Assembly: GCF_033958435.1 (NCBI RefSeq)
Contig: NC_134139.1
Location: 209,233,501-209,297,500 of the forward strand
Direction: 5' to 3'
DNA: 64,000 nucleotides
Source: Carettochelys insculpta
Taxonomy: Eukaryota; Chordata; Testudines; Carettochelyidae
Positions 19,826 to 30,720 of this stretch are shown in pieces (position 1 is the first letter of the stretch; each line of letters begins with the position of its first letter). The position numbers and the translations under genes are program-made. The notes below the pieces were generated by a model. The model was not told where the DNA came from, did not search any database, and saw only the letters and a program-made list of their open reading frames with translations.

Positions 19826-22288
19826 CAGGGGTCTGCAACCAAAATAGCGAGAAGAGACATTTTTTTTTCAAATTCAGTTGCAAAATCCCAGGAGTCACAA
19901 TGCACGTGACTGAGACAGTCCTTAATAAATAACATCACACCATATTTTTTGTAACCCCTATTTTAAGAACAGCACACGTGCAATGATTTGTTTGTTACTT
20001 TTCAGCCCTTTATTGGAGGACAAATGAGGATAAGGAAAAGACTACGTCTGAGGGTAGGCTCTTAAGCAGGAAGGAACAACGTTCTCATCAACTCCTCATG
20101 CTGAGGAGGACTGGGGCAGCAAGTTCCCTGCAGGTGGCACTCAATGTCACACCCGCTCTCCCACCTAGAGCTGAAGCACTGACTCCAATTGGCATTCCAG
20201 GAACTGATGCTACTGCTGGTTCAAGGCAGCACGAGTTCCCACGCTCCCAGGAGCAGCGGCGTCCAGACACATTAGCTGCTCTGCGTGAGACCAGATGCCA
20301 GCTCTTTGCCTGTCCATTGGGTGGCAGCAGTGTGCTCTGCCTCCGCCCTGCCCCTTGCGCTGCTGGTGGTGTGGGGAGCCCACCTGAGGCGAGCTCTGTG
20401 GCCAGCCCTTACCTGGGGCGGCCCTTGTCACCCACAGGGTGGGGGAGGGAGGACATAGAACTGTCCCCTATAGTCCCCTCCCACTGGGGCCAGGCCACTC
20501 TGTTGGTGCCTGAATGGAGCCATTGCATCTCCAGATGCCGATGCAGCTGTGCTGGTGTATGTTAGAGCAGTTGCAGGAAGAGCAGAAACTCACGTTCCCT
20601 CTCTAAGGGTGGCCATTCCACCACAATAGGAGCTAAGAGACTGGAATCATTCAAACCTTTGAAAGAAAATGGGTACCTTGAATGAATGCAAAAAAGCCCC
20701 CGGACCTATGGGGGCTAACCTGCCCCACACCCTCCCTTCTCAGGCTTTATCCCTGTCATGGCTCCTTCCCCACTCTAGCAAGATAAATGCAGAAGTGGGG
20801 GTCAGCAAAAGTACCTCCAAAACCTTATCTACCAGGTTTTGGTATAAACATCCCCCCCCAAAAAATCCCCAAAACCTTAGATTTTGGGGATAAAATTCGC
20901 TACCACCACCCAAGTAAGAATAAGGAAACCAGGGAGAGACGACTTGGGAAATCTCAGCCCCAAAAGTAAAAACCAGGACACAAAGATTAACCAATACCAG
21001 GTTAATAAAAAGAAAAAGAGAGAACTTTTATTATTACAACACTATTCGTGTTGCAAGCCTCCTGACTAGATGGAAGAGTCACAAAGTAAAACACATGGGG
21101 AATCTCCACCATGGGCCTAGAACTTAGTTACAAGGAGAGTAAAAGAATATTTCTAAAAAGTGCACAGACATCAGATCCCACTTGCCAAACCATAAAACGA
21201 TAAAGCCTAATGGATCTATCTAAACTTTACCCTACTTACAGGAGATTGGAGGGTCTATTCTTGGAGGGAGATATCCTCTCTCTCTCCCTCATGTCTGGAA
21301 AGAAGAAGGAGAAGAGACAGAACAGAAGAGGGAGGAGCCAAAATTCAATTCTTACCTACATTCCTATAGGCCAACCCTACCTGGCTTAGGAGGTTAACCC
21401 TTTTACTCCCAGGCTGCTGGCTGACCCTCATGATCATGACAATCCCCCTTTGGCCTCCAACCTGCCCCCCATCTCCAGGCTTTACCTGCCTCGGCCCCCA
21501 ACCTGGCCCTTGGGACTAACCCATCCACCCAAAGAGGCTCTAGCTTAACCCCACCTGAACAAACTCCTCCCAAGTTAGCTCCTCCCCATTACCTCACCCA
21601 ACATGGTGGACAAAGCTACTATAGCCACCTCTGCTCTTCCGGCTCTAGTCCTGAGGGCCCAATTTCATTGGCTGCCCTTTGGCAATGCAAGAGGCCAGTT
21701 GCTGCTAATGAATGGTGAGGATGACGCAGGAACTGCAGGACTGGCTGGCTCCTCTTCCAGATAACCACTGGCTCCCTTGGCCCTGCCCCCATCACACACG
21801 CCGGCTACTTTATGCACATGCAGCCACTTCATTGTGTGCAGTCCTCTCCTAGCCTTTGACCTACAGTGGGTTCAAACCCTGACTCCTGCCTGCTGAGATG
21901 TGGGCATTGATTGGTAGCTGTGGCACTGGCTGGGGACCCTACGCCAAGTGTCCACATGTGCCTAGCGGTAGGAAGGCTGGTGTGGAGGTGTTCTCCTGGC
22001 TGTGGTGAGCCAAGCCATGCCCACCAGAGGCCTGTGGCCATTCTAGTAGTGGGGTGAGGTGAGTGAAGGGCTCCCTGCCCTGCTGCCACTGAAATAATGG
22101 AAGTAAATTCAGTTGGTTTAGCAGCTGGATCCCTCCTGCCAGCTGTTAGACTAATTAAATTGAGTTCTCCTGTGTCGGTGGCAGCAGGCAGGGAGCTGCA
22201 GAGAAGTCTGCGGCAGCAGCTCCTGGAGCTGCAAATGACTCTTTAAAGAACTGCATGAGGCTCCATAGTTCCAGGTTGCCAACCCCCA
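19826..22288. mobile_element. hAT-type DNA element carrying a nested solo LTR
   Basis: The left end CAGGGGTCTGCAACC (19826-19840) and right end GGTTGCCAACCCCCA (22274-22288) are imperfect inverted repeats. The 8-bp flanks TTCTTGTG (19818-19825) and TTCTAGTG (22289-22296) differ at one base. Subterminal text (GGAGTCACAATGCACGTGAC, AACAGCACACGTGCAATG, GGCTCTTAAGCAGG) is shared with the copy at 39888. The interior is C-rich with no transposase. A 688-bp LTR plus its duplication accounts for part of the length. Confidence 0.75.
20754..21441. mobile_element. solo LTR of an endogenous retrovirus
   Basis: The block starts TGTCATGG and ends ATCATGACA, so it has TG…CA ends within a TGTCATG/CATGACA inverted repeat. 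It is flanked by a perfect 5-bp duplication ATCCC (20749-20753 and 21442-21446). This is the structure left by recombination between two LTRs of a provirus. AATAAA-type motifs occur on both strands near 21004-21035, so orientation is not settled. No viral genes are present. It is nested inside the hAT element. Confidence 0.82.
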
Positions 22289-22296
22289 TTCTAGTG

Positions 22297-23566
22297 GCTA
22301 TTGGCTCCAAAGCAGCAAGGGGAGTTCTTCTTTCTTGCTCTCTGTTGTTGCATTTTTGTAAAGACAAATGTTTTCCTAGTTCTGTTTGTAACTGAAAATA
22401 GTATCTGAGTGTTACTTGCTACAAGAGATCCTTCTCTGTGCTTTTAGTCCTCTCCTAGATCACAGCACGGAAGCATATATCAGGTGTTTGGAGAGAGTTT
22501 CAGTTCTCTTCGGACAATTCACAGCTGTTCCATCAACTGGATTTTTTTTTGTAGCTTTTGTTAGTAAAAGGGCAAATGTATCAAAACAGCACTAGCAAAG
22601 CAAGGTCTAGTATTGCCTGTCTTATTTTTTCATATTTATACCACTTAGGATAAAAATAGTCTGCGGCTTATAAAAAGATAAGGACTTAACTGGACAAGAG
22701 ACACGCCACCAAATTTTCACTACACCCCATAACAGCTCTGCCTGGCTTTTCTCCCCCCGTCTTCAGAGGAAATTCCTAAGTCTGGGCTTACCTGGACCTG
22801 AACTACCACATGCAGTTTTTATTTTGTGATGGTTCTCCATAAGCAAACGGTATTAAATTCCCTTTCTTTAAAAGATGTATCCTCAATTTAAGATTCAGTG
22901 GTACTTAGCTTTGGAAACTACTCTTCTCCCACACCATCTTTTGATCTGCCGTAGCTCAGATTTTGTTGACCCATCAGGGCAAATCACAAAGCCTATTTAT
23001 TCACTTAAGCCTTCTGGTAAGAAGCTTGATGAGGACTTGCTTTTATGGGGAGAAGAGTTTAGTTGAGGGCAGCTTGTGGGTTAGCTGCTGGCTTGATTTT
23101 GACTTTTGGGACTGATAGTAAAAACTGTGAAAGGATTTGGGTGCATACGCATATGTAGTGCTAAAACACAATGTTTTATATCCATTCCAGGTAAAAGAAC
23201 AGAGGGTAAAATCAATGCTTGCTGACTGGAAAAGGTCAAATATATAGACACTGTCATAGCATACCTAGTGTAATGGGCACTTACTATTCCCCAGGAAATG
23301 TGTGGGAGAAACGTAGGCTAGGTGACGGGGGTCTTTTCCCACATCCTAGCATTTCTTAGGGCAGAGGCGACTTCTCTAGTCAGAGGGACTTGCAATCAAT
23401 TCAGCAGGCGCAAAATGTATAGAAGTATTTGGCAAAGTAACTGGGAAACTTTCTCCAACGCTGGTGTCATAGCTGAGAACTCTAGGTTCAGGCAAACCTG
23501 AAGAAGAGTATGGAGTAAATTTGGAAGCTTATCTCACTACTCAACAGACGTTACCTCATCCATCTT
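22297..23566. other. intron 2 sequence, nothing recognised
   Basis: Unique-looking intronic DNA with no exon or repeat that I can name. Confidence 0.4.
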
Positions 23567-23730
23567 AAGAATATAAAAGCAGCCATAATGAGTCAGACCA
23601 AAGGTCCATCTAGTCCAGTATCGTGTCTTCTGACAGTGGCCAGTGCCAGGTGCCCCAGAGGGGGAGTGGATTGAACAGGTAACAATCAAGCGATCTCTCT
23701 CCTGTCATCCATCTCCAGCTTCTGACAGAG
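23567..23730 (-). mobile_element. CR1 LINE 3' end fragment
   Basis: The + strand reads GAGTCAGACCAAAGGTCCAT and then CAGTGGCCAGTGCCAGGTGC, the complement of the 3' untranslated region of the CR1 subfamily also seen at 1290 and 5593. It is heavily truncated. Confidence 0.78.
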
Positions 23731-23788
23731 CGTCTTGTCTCTGTAGTATCCTGGGACAGCACAGCTACAACAACAGTGCATCAAGCAT

Positions 23789-23984
23789 GGGAGGATAGAT
23801 AGCTCAGTGGTTTGAGCATTGGCCTGATAAACCCAGGGTTGTGAGTTCAGCTGTTGAAGGGGACATTTAGGGATCTGGGGCAAAAAAAATAAAGATGGTG
23901 CTTGGTCCTTGCCAGGAAGGCAGGGGACTGAACTTGGTGGCCTCCTGAGGTCCCTTCCAGCTCTGAGTTGTGTATCTCTATATA
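23789..23984 (+). mobile_element. turtle tRNA-derived SINE
   Basis: A near-complete copy. A-box-like TAGCTCAGTGGTTTGAGC, B-box-like GGTTGTGAGTTCAGCTG, GGACATTTAGGGATCTGGGG, an A-rich insertion at about 23882-23892, and the CR1-like tail GGTGGCCTCCTGAGGTCCCT. Confidence 0.9.
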
Positions 23985-24255
23985 ACAATAATAGTCTTGG
24001 GACCACAGCAGTTGTCAGTTCCACTTTCCTAGGTACAATAGAGTCTGTTTAAGAGCAACCTGGGTATAGGCAAATTCTGTTTAGTTGCAGTGTTTGTTGG
24101 GAACCAGTCCTGTCCCTTTGACTTTAACATGAATGAGATTTGGATGTTGGCAATGGCATGCTGCTTATTACCCTGTGGGAAGAAATGTCATTCCCTGCCT
24201 GCAGCTGGGGCCTGCCAGGATGTGTGTTCCCTGGTTGCTGCTGTGGAAACCTGCC
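23985..24255. other. short intronic gap, nothing recognised
   Basis: No feature is supported. The frame 24090-24290 has no domain. Confidence 0.3.
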
Positions 24256-24336
24256 TGAATCATAGAACAGTAGAGCTGGAAGAGACCTAAAAAAGCCATC
24301 GAGTCCAGCTCCCTGCTGTGAGCAGGATCATACCCA

Positions 24337-24903
24337 TCAGATCAGCCCCACCAGGGCTTTGTCGAGCTGAGACTTAAACACCTCCAGGGCTGGAGGCTCC
24401 ACTACTTCCCTGGGCAGACCATTCCAATGCTTCACCACCCTCCTAGTGAAAAAGTTTTTCCTTATGTTCAACCTGGACCTTTCCAACCGCAACTTGAGAC
24501 CATTGTTCTGTGTTCTGCCATCTGTGACCACTGTGAACAGCCTCTCTCCAGCCTCCCTTCAGTAAGTTGAAGGCTGTTTATCAAGTCCCCACCTCAGTCT
24601 TCTCTTCTGCAGACTAAACAGTCCCAATTCCCTCAACCTTTCTTCATAAGTCATATGCTCCAGCCCCCTAATTATTTTGGTTGCCCTCCGCTGGACCCTC
24701 TCCAGTGTATCCACATTCTTCCTATATTTGGGGGCCCAGAACTGGACACAGTACTCCAGATGCAGCCTCACCAAAGTCGAATAAAGAGGAATAATCACTT
24801 CTCTGGATCTCCTGGCAACACTCCTCTTGATGCAACCTAATATGCCATTAGCCTTCTTGGCTACAGTGGCACAGTGTTGACTCATGTCCATCTTCTCATC
24901 CAC
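24337..24903 (-). pseudogene. CR1 ORF2 C-terminal region, split frames
   Basis: 24903-24559 reads [40 protein letters not shown] and [17 protein letters not shown]. 24531-24337 reads [20 protein letters not shown]…[16 protein letters not shown] frame change near 24535-24560 divides them. It ends about 80 bases before the 3' terminus. Confidence 0.88.
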
Positions 24904-26171
24904 TACAACTCGCAGTCCTTTTCTGCAAAACTACTACCGAGCCAGTCGGACCCCAGCCTGTAACAATGCTTGGGATTCTTCTGGGCCAAGTGCAGGACTC
25001 TGCACTTGTCCTTATTGAACCTCATCAGATTTCTTGCAGCCCAGTCTTGCAATTTGTCTAAGCCAGTCTGGACCCTGTCCCTACCCTCCAGCATATCTAC
25101 CTCTCCCCCTAGCTTAGTGTCATCCGCAAACTTGCTGAGGGTGCAATCCAATCCCTCATCCAGGTCGTTGATAAATATGTTGAACAGAACAGGAACCAGA
25201 GCCGAACCTTGGGGCACTCCACTAGAAACCAACTGCCATCCCAACATCGAGCCGTTGATCACTACCCTCTGGGCCCGACCTTCTAGCTAGCTTTCTGTCC
25301 ATCTTACCCACCATTTATCCAATCCACGTTCCTTTAACTTGCCGACAAGAATATTGTGGGAGACCGTATCAAAAGCTTTGCTGAAGTCCAGATAAATTAC
25401 ATCCATTGATTTTTTTTATTTTTTTTTCTCCCCCCCGCCCCCCATCTACAGAGCCAGTTATCTCATTGTAGAAACTAATCAGGTTGGTCAGGCATGACTT
25501 GCCCTTCATGAATCTGTGCTGACTATTCTTGATCACTCTCCTCTCCTCCAAGTGCCTCAGAATGACTTCCTTGAGGAGCCCCTCCATGATATTTCCAGGA
25601 CTGATGTAAGACTGACCGGCCTATAGTTCCCTGGATCATCCTTCTTCCCTTTTTTTAAAGATGTGCACTACATTTGCCTTTTCCCAATCATCTGGGATCT
25701 CTCCCGATCTCCACGATTTTTCAAAGATAATGTCCAAGGGCTTGTCAACAACATATGCCAACTCCCTCAGAGCCCTAGGATGAATTAGGTCCGGGCCCAT
25801 CGATTTTTATGTACATTTAGCCTTTTTAGATAGCTCCTAACCTGTTCTTTCCCCAGCAAAGGCTGTCTACCTTCATCCCACAATGCATCACTTATCACAT
25901 TAGTCCAGGAGCTGTCTTTGTCCGTGAAGACAGAGGCAAAGAAAGCATTAAGTACTTCAGCTGTCCCTACATCATCTGACACTGGGTTACCTCCCTCACC
26001 CAGTAGGGGCCCCACGCCCTCTCTGATCACCACCTTCTTTCTAACATGCCCGTAGAAACTTTTCTTGTTATCTTTCACATTCCTCGCGAGTTGCAATTCC
26101 AGTTGCGCTTTCGCCTTCCTGATAACTGCCCTGCATTCTCGAGCTGTACGTTTATACCCCTCCCTAGACAT
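24903..26171 (-). pseudogene. CR1 ORF2 reverse transcriptase, broken into pieces
   Basis: The fragments are: 26171-25785 (pre-fingers region ending at a stop where GPDEMHPR would follow), 25587-25369 (LKEVILRHLEERRVIKNSQH…SCLTNL) and 25262-24903 ([34 protein letters not shown] with the FADD catalytic pair). The region 25404-25445 is a low-complexity T/C insertion that replaces [17 protein letters not shown] text. Not functional. Confidence 0.88.
25404..25445 (+). repeat. T/C low-complexity insertion within CR1
   Basis: T-runs broken by A, then a C-run with one G, lie in the middle of the RT coding region. It is probably expanded simple sequence. Confidence 0.85.
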
Positions 26172-26403
26172 CTGTCCAAGTTTCCACTTTTTGTAAGCTC
26201 CCTTTTTGTGCCTAAGTTTTCCAAGGATTTCCCCATTAAGCTAGTCTGGGCTCCTACCATATTTACTTCTCTTGCTGCGCATCGGGCCAGTTTCTTTCTG
26301 CGCCTTCAATAGGGCTTCCTTAAAATGCTGCCAGTTTTTGTGGACTCCTTTTCCCTTCATGATAGCATCCCAGGGGATTCTGCCCATCAGGTTCCTGAAG
26401 GAG

Positions 26404-27243
26404 TCAGTCTGCTTTTCTGATGTCCAAGGTGTGTAATTTGCGGCTCTCTTTCCTTCCTTTGGTCAGAATCCTGAAGTCTACCATCTCATGATCACTGCTT
26501 CCCAGGTTGTCACCCATCTCTACCTTCCCTATTAGTTCCTCCCTGTTTGAAAGCAGCAGGTCGAGCCGCACGCAACCGCTGGTTGGGTCCTTCAGCACTT
26601 GTACCAAGAAGTGATCCCCAACATTCTCCAGAAATTCCTGGACTACTTGTGTACTGCCATATTGTTCTCCCAACAGACGTCAAGGTAATTAAAATCCCCC
26701 ATGATAACGAGAGCCTGTGATCCGGAAACTTCTCTCAGTTGTCCAGAAAAAGCCTCATCTACCTCATCATCCTGATTTGGCGGCCTGTAGCAGACACCAA
26801 CCACCACATCTCCAGTGCTGCCCACACCACTAAACTTGACCCATAGATTCTCAACAGGCTTTTCTCCCTCTGTGGTGGAGTTCCAAGCACTCATAGCGCT
26901 CTCTTACATACAGTGCACCTCCTCCTCCTTTTCTCCCTTGCATGTTCTTCCTGAACAGTTTACACCCTTTCGTGGCAGCGCTCCAGTCATGCGAGTCATC
27001 CCACCTAGTCTCTGTTATTCCAATCAAGTCATAGTTCTTGGACTGAGCCAGGGCTTCTGATTCCTCCTGCTTGTTACCCAGGCTTCTGGCATTGGTGTAC
27101 AAACACTTCAGATAACCAATTGATCTCCCCACCCTCACTACTCGAACCAAGGGTCCACTTTTGTTGTACATTCCTCTTTGCATTTCTTCCCGGCTTCCAA
27201 GTTCCTTTCTACCCACAGGGTTTCGGTCACCGTCCCCCAGCAA
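26404..27243 (-). pseudogene. CR1 ORF2 endonuclease, frameshifted
   Basis: 27243-26851 reads LKCLYTNARSLGNKQEESEA and DLIGITETRWDDSHDWSAAT, the conserved ITETRWD motif with the catalytic Glu. 26894-26643 reads VKFSGVGSTGDVVVGVCYRP and VIMGDFNYLDVCWENN. 26673-26404 reads the LLSNREELIGKVEMGDNLGS and SDHEMVDF motif with the SDH catalytic residues. Two frame changes separate otherwise well-preserved catalytic blocks. Confidence 0.9.
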
Positions 27244-27245
27244 AC

Positions 27246-27730
27246 CTAGGTTAAAGCTCTCTTCGCTAAGTTTGCAAGCCTACTTGTGAAAATGCTCCTT
27301 CCTCTCTTGGTTAGGTGGACCCTATCTCTTCCCAGTAATCCTTGTTCCCAGAACAGCATCCCATGATCAAAGAATCCAAAGCCCTCTCTCCGACACCACC
27401 TGCGTAACCACATGTTTACTTCCTCAATTCGACGGTCCCTACCTAGCACGTTCCCTTCGACAGGGAGGATGGATGAGAACACCACTGGCGCTCCAAATTC
27501 TTTGACCCTTCTACCCAGCATCACATAATCCGCAGTAACCCGCTCAAGGTCATTGTTGGCCGTATCATTAGTTCCCACGTGCAGAAGTAGGAAGGGGTGG
27601 TATTCCGAAGGCTTGAGCAGTTTTGTACGGCTCTCAGTCACATCCTGAATTCGAGCTCCCGGTATACAGCACACCTCGCGAGACTGCAGGTCCGGTCGGC
27701 AGATGGATGGTTCACAGGGACACGGGATGT
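27246..27730 (-). pseudogene. CR1 ORF1 with SGNH-esterase-like domain
   Basis: It reads VCCIPGARIQDVTE, LLLHVGTNDTANNDLE, VVFSSILPVEG and LLGRDRVHLTKRG. In the last block the usual Asp-Gly-Val-His motif has become Asp-Arg-Val-His, although the Asp and His remain. More of the N-terminal part is present than in the copy at 5047, including the 'C-IPGARI' block before the TND motif. The frame ends normally with LAKRALT before the endonuclease frame. The open frame upstream of about 27730 is probably not CR1. Confidence 0.85.
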
Positions 27731-28524
27731 TTCCCTGTGCTCTGCAGGTTGCGTCCAGGGAAGGCAGTGCAGGGACATGCGGAGCCATAGCCCCCAGAGG
27801 GCACAGGGAGAGGTGTGACACAACTCCACAGGCCCCCCACTAGAAAGACACAGTATCTGGCTTGTAGCTCTCACTGCCTGCTGTTGTGCTCCCTGGCCCT
27901 TAGATGGGCTTGCAGTGCTGTACCCTGGGAGGCCTGTGGACCCTGCCTGCACTGCTGCAAACCTGCTTTCTGCTTATTAGTAACTTTCTACAAGTAACTG
28001 TGAGGGGTCGCCAATAAGTGGTATTACATCATCTCTTGAAAACAAGCTCAGAATATCTGAGGACAGGCACACCCAGTCCATACACCTGCTTGCATGCCTA
28101 ATGTATTGAGGTTTCCTTTAGGCAGATAGGCTCCCGTTGTGTTTATCATGGTAGGATAATTCATCGTTAGCATTGAGATCCGATCAGATGCCTCCTCTAT
28201 CCTTCTCTTTCCTGAGGAACTTGGTGACTAGTTTTGAGCCAGCAAGTTGTCTGGGGCATCAGACAAAATACTTGTGACATGTGCTTTTTGAACCCTAGAT
28301 GTGTCCCCCAGCTTAAGCCATATTCATATTTGGCTTCCTGTGAAATGAAAACCAAATAAGGCAGACTCTCCCCTGACAGAAGCTGTGCTTCCCGTGCAGG
28401 CCAAAGTAGATCTCCTGTGAATGTAATAATAATGATATGATGATGAATCTGATCCATTTCTTTGAAGATATTCCTCTCCTTGCAAGTAGAGAGGATCACT
28501 TGCCATGGCCTCCCCTCATCTCAG
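27731..28524. other. intron 2 sequence, nothing recognised
   Basis: GC-richer sequence to about 27990 and ordinary intronic DNA after it. The overlapping open frames of both strands at 27600-27990 have no recognisable domain outside CR1. Confidence 0.35.
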
Positions 28525-28800
28525 GGTATGTCTGCCTCACACAGGTTTTAGGAACACGGCTGCATCGACACAGCTCTGTCACTCGGTCGGTGTGTGTGAA
28601 CACAGTTCTGTTGACAAAAGTGACCACAGATACTTCCACTGCCAGTGAGGGGGTTTTACTTGGTTGGCAGCAGAGCCCTTCTGCCAGCAAAGTAGCATTC
28701 ACACTTTGTCTTGCTGTGGCAAAATTTTATTTGTGGTTTTTTTAGGCACCCATGGCAACAGAAGTTTTGTTGATCAAGTGCAGGTGTGCACATAGCCTCC
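28525..28800. mobile_element. degraded 'GTCTACACT'-type DNA repeat
   Basis: It begins AGGGTATGTCTGCCTCACAC and ends CAGGTGTGCACATAGCCTC, an inverted pair resembling GGGTATGTCTACACT and AGTGTAGACATAGCC. The internal ACGGCTGCATCGACACAGCT is in keeping with the family. Non-coding. Confidence 0.5.
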
Positions 28801-29559
28801 GTCCATTAACTGCCCTCTCGTTAGGGAGCTGCTTAGGTCTCCTTGCTAGATAATACTGTGCCCTAGGTTCTGCGCTCTTTTTGCATGGGGCCTGTCTTGC
28901 AGGTCTCTCGGGAGAGAGATGAGTCCGGTGTACTCTGCGAAATGTTCCAGGACATGTTTAGGTGAAAGGCACTACCACATGTGAATGGCAGCTCATTGAA
29001 GACACTATCAAAGTTGACAGGCCCATATTTTTTACTCAACAAACGTGCATTTACTTTCACCCGTTTCTCCTGAACCTAAGAGGTGGTTTGCTTACCAAGC
29101 CGGTGCTACAGCAGCGTACAACAGAAATTGCTACATCAAGGCAGTTCTATTAAAAACTCACATAGTTACTTCATTACTAAACTTTCATCTTCAGACATGA
29201 TTGTACCCTTTGCTGTGCCAGTATGCTCCCCATATGAGTTATTTGGCTGGTAGTATATTGCTTCTGCGTAGAAATAAGTGGGGTCGGAGGGGAAGTACTG
29301 TTGACCCCAGTAGTCTGTTTGCCGTCTGCATGGTTCCATTAACTTTCCACGTCAAAGAGCAGCCAGGCAACTGTCCGTAGTTGATAGCTGTATCAGAGCT
29401 TCTCTGAGTGGAAAATGAGGGGAGGTGCACCCTCTTCCAACACTGCTCCTTTTACACCTGCATTAATTCTCCACTAGCTTGGGTGCTACTGAAGTCTGTT
29501 CCAAAATTGTGTATTGGTGCAGCGCTCCATTTCCTTTGAAGGACTTCTAGGGGTGGGGG
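28801..29559. other. intron 2 sequence, nothing recognised
   Basis: No exon or nameable repeat. Confidence 0.35.
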
Positions 29560-29651
29560 TGAGCGTTTATATTAATTATTAGATAATTGCTTTGCTTAAA
29601 GTTTTTAAAGGGGTGTCTCTCTCCTTTTTTTGGGTTGCAATCCAACTCCAG

Positions 29652-29654
29652 AAG
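29652..29654 (+). CDS. ASXL2: candidate ASXL2 microexon 3 (AAG, 3 nt)
   Basis: Exon 2 ends with AG of a split codon and exon 4 starts with T. Joined directly they give EI-S-GTSPLA, but ASXL proteins have EIR-S-GTSPLA or EMR-S-GTSPLA. One extra arginine codon (3 nt) is therefore required. At 29650-29656 the sequence reads AG|AAG|GT, followed by AAGA (a strong donor) and preceded by a pyrimidine-rich tract (TCTCTCTCCTTTTTTT, about 29615-29630). Inserting AAG gives AGA AGT, Arg-Ser, exactly the missing residue. I recall that ASXL1 also has a 3-nt coding exon at this position. Two TGCATG motifs (RBFOX sites) lie downstream at 29823 and 29992. The assignment is inference from splice-site quality, phase and protein alignment. 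Confidence 0.72.
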
Positions 29655-29820
29655 GTAAGACCTATTGCTACTATTATATGTAAGCTTAATTGAACTTAAC
29701 TCACAGATATGTAATTAAACCTTAATTAAGAAACCAATCAGCTTGCTTCATGCACAGGTCTACAAACAGAGTAGTAGCTGTATAATTAGCTTTAAAGCTT
29801 TCACTTGTTGAATCTAGTTT

Positions 29821-29996
29821 TTTGCATGCTGTTTGCATTAGCATTAGAGTGCAATGCAAATTTGAAACCTAATCTGCTTGTGAAGTTTGTGGAAGATGTC
29901 AATTAGGTTAACAGCATGGGAGTGCATAGTGTCTTACAAATTAACATTAGAACTGTTTGTGAACCTGAAATGTGTGAGCAAAAGCTTGATTTGCAT
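29821..29996. promoter_or_regulatory. cluster of octamer-type (POU) motifs beside the microexon candidate
   Basis: Two perfect octamers occur, ATGCAAAT at 29854-29861 and its reverse ATTTGCAT at 29989-29996. Two 7-base versions (TTTGCAT) lie at 29821 and 29832. Just upstream, TTAATTAA and TAATTA homeodomain-type cores lie in 29710-29800. The block sits in a repeat-free AT-rich island about 170-340 bases after the candidate microexon. It may be an intronic enhancer or part of the splicing context (TGCATG at 29823 and 29992 is an RBFOX site in RNA). Function is inferred from motif density only. Confidence 0.35.
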
Positions 29997-30720
29997 GGTA
30001 GTGTTCTTTGTGCACTTGTTTGTTTTTGATGGTTTTTGGAGGAGGGTTGTCTTGTTTTTGAGTGAAGTGAGTTTTAACGCATGCTTTATAACTTTGATTT
30101 TTTGGGAAACTTTACAGCTTTTTCTGCATTGTCCATTCTAGATTTTTGGAAATTAGTTTGAAAATTAGTACAGTATCAGTTGTTAAAATGCTCCATTCTC
30201 AGGTATTCCAGTAAACAAATTAAACTGCATTTTAAATCAAATGGTTCACTTCAAAGTGTTCTGTGTGGTCCAGTTTTGAATGCAAAAATCTTAGAGGAAA
30301 GCTGAAAATGCTCTTCAAGTCTGTGTAACTCAGCGGTAAAAACACAGAGTAAAGGGGGAGGGGAATTTTAAAGAATAAAGCTAGCAGTATTCAAAAGCAT
30401 TGGCTAACCCCCCATTTGCAGTTATTGTATAATAAATGTATACATAGTCCTTATTTGGACATTTTATCTTAAGCTTTCATTTATAAGTAGAGTTGTGGTT
30501 AATAGATGTCCTAAAGATTAATTTAGTCCAACAGGTGAAAAGGTTGCTTATAGCCGTCTACAACAATTTCTGGAGGTCTGTAATATTTACTTATGTTTGT
30601 AAGATGTTTATAATTTCTGTTATATTTATTGAATATAAAGTGTGGACTATTACTCCAATAAACAAATCTCCCTCGGGTTGAAATTTTCCATGGGGGCAAT
30701 GTTGGTATTGCAAACATATG

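Larger units (their letters stand above)
24256..27730 (-). mobile_element. second nearly full-length CR1 LINE, minus strand
   Basis: The 3' end at about 24256 (AATCATAGAACAGTAGAGCT) and the coding regions run leftwards on the minus strand: ORF1 with esterase domain (27730-27246), endonuclease (27243-26404), RT (26171-24903) and C-terminus (24903-24337). The subfamily differs from the copy at 2023-5452 (for example [20 protein letters not shown] against [19 protein letters not shown]). A T/C-rich insertion at 25404-25445 disrupts the RT. The 5' end is approximate. There are several frameshifts. Confidence 0.92.
29560..30720. other. repeat-poor AT-rich intronic island around the microexon
   Basis: In contrast to its surroundings I recognise no transposon here. 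The sequence is AT-rich, non-repetitive and contains the candidate 3-nt exon. Such islands in otherwise repeat-filled introns are often conserved among vertebrates, which is inference here. Short open frames within it have no recognisable protein content. Confidence 0.4.

Noticed and set aside
21385..21396. AG-GAG-GT as an alternative ASXL2 microexon
   Set aside because: It lies inside the solo LTR and lacks a proper pyrimidine tract and donor. The AAG site at 29652 is far better.
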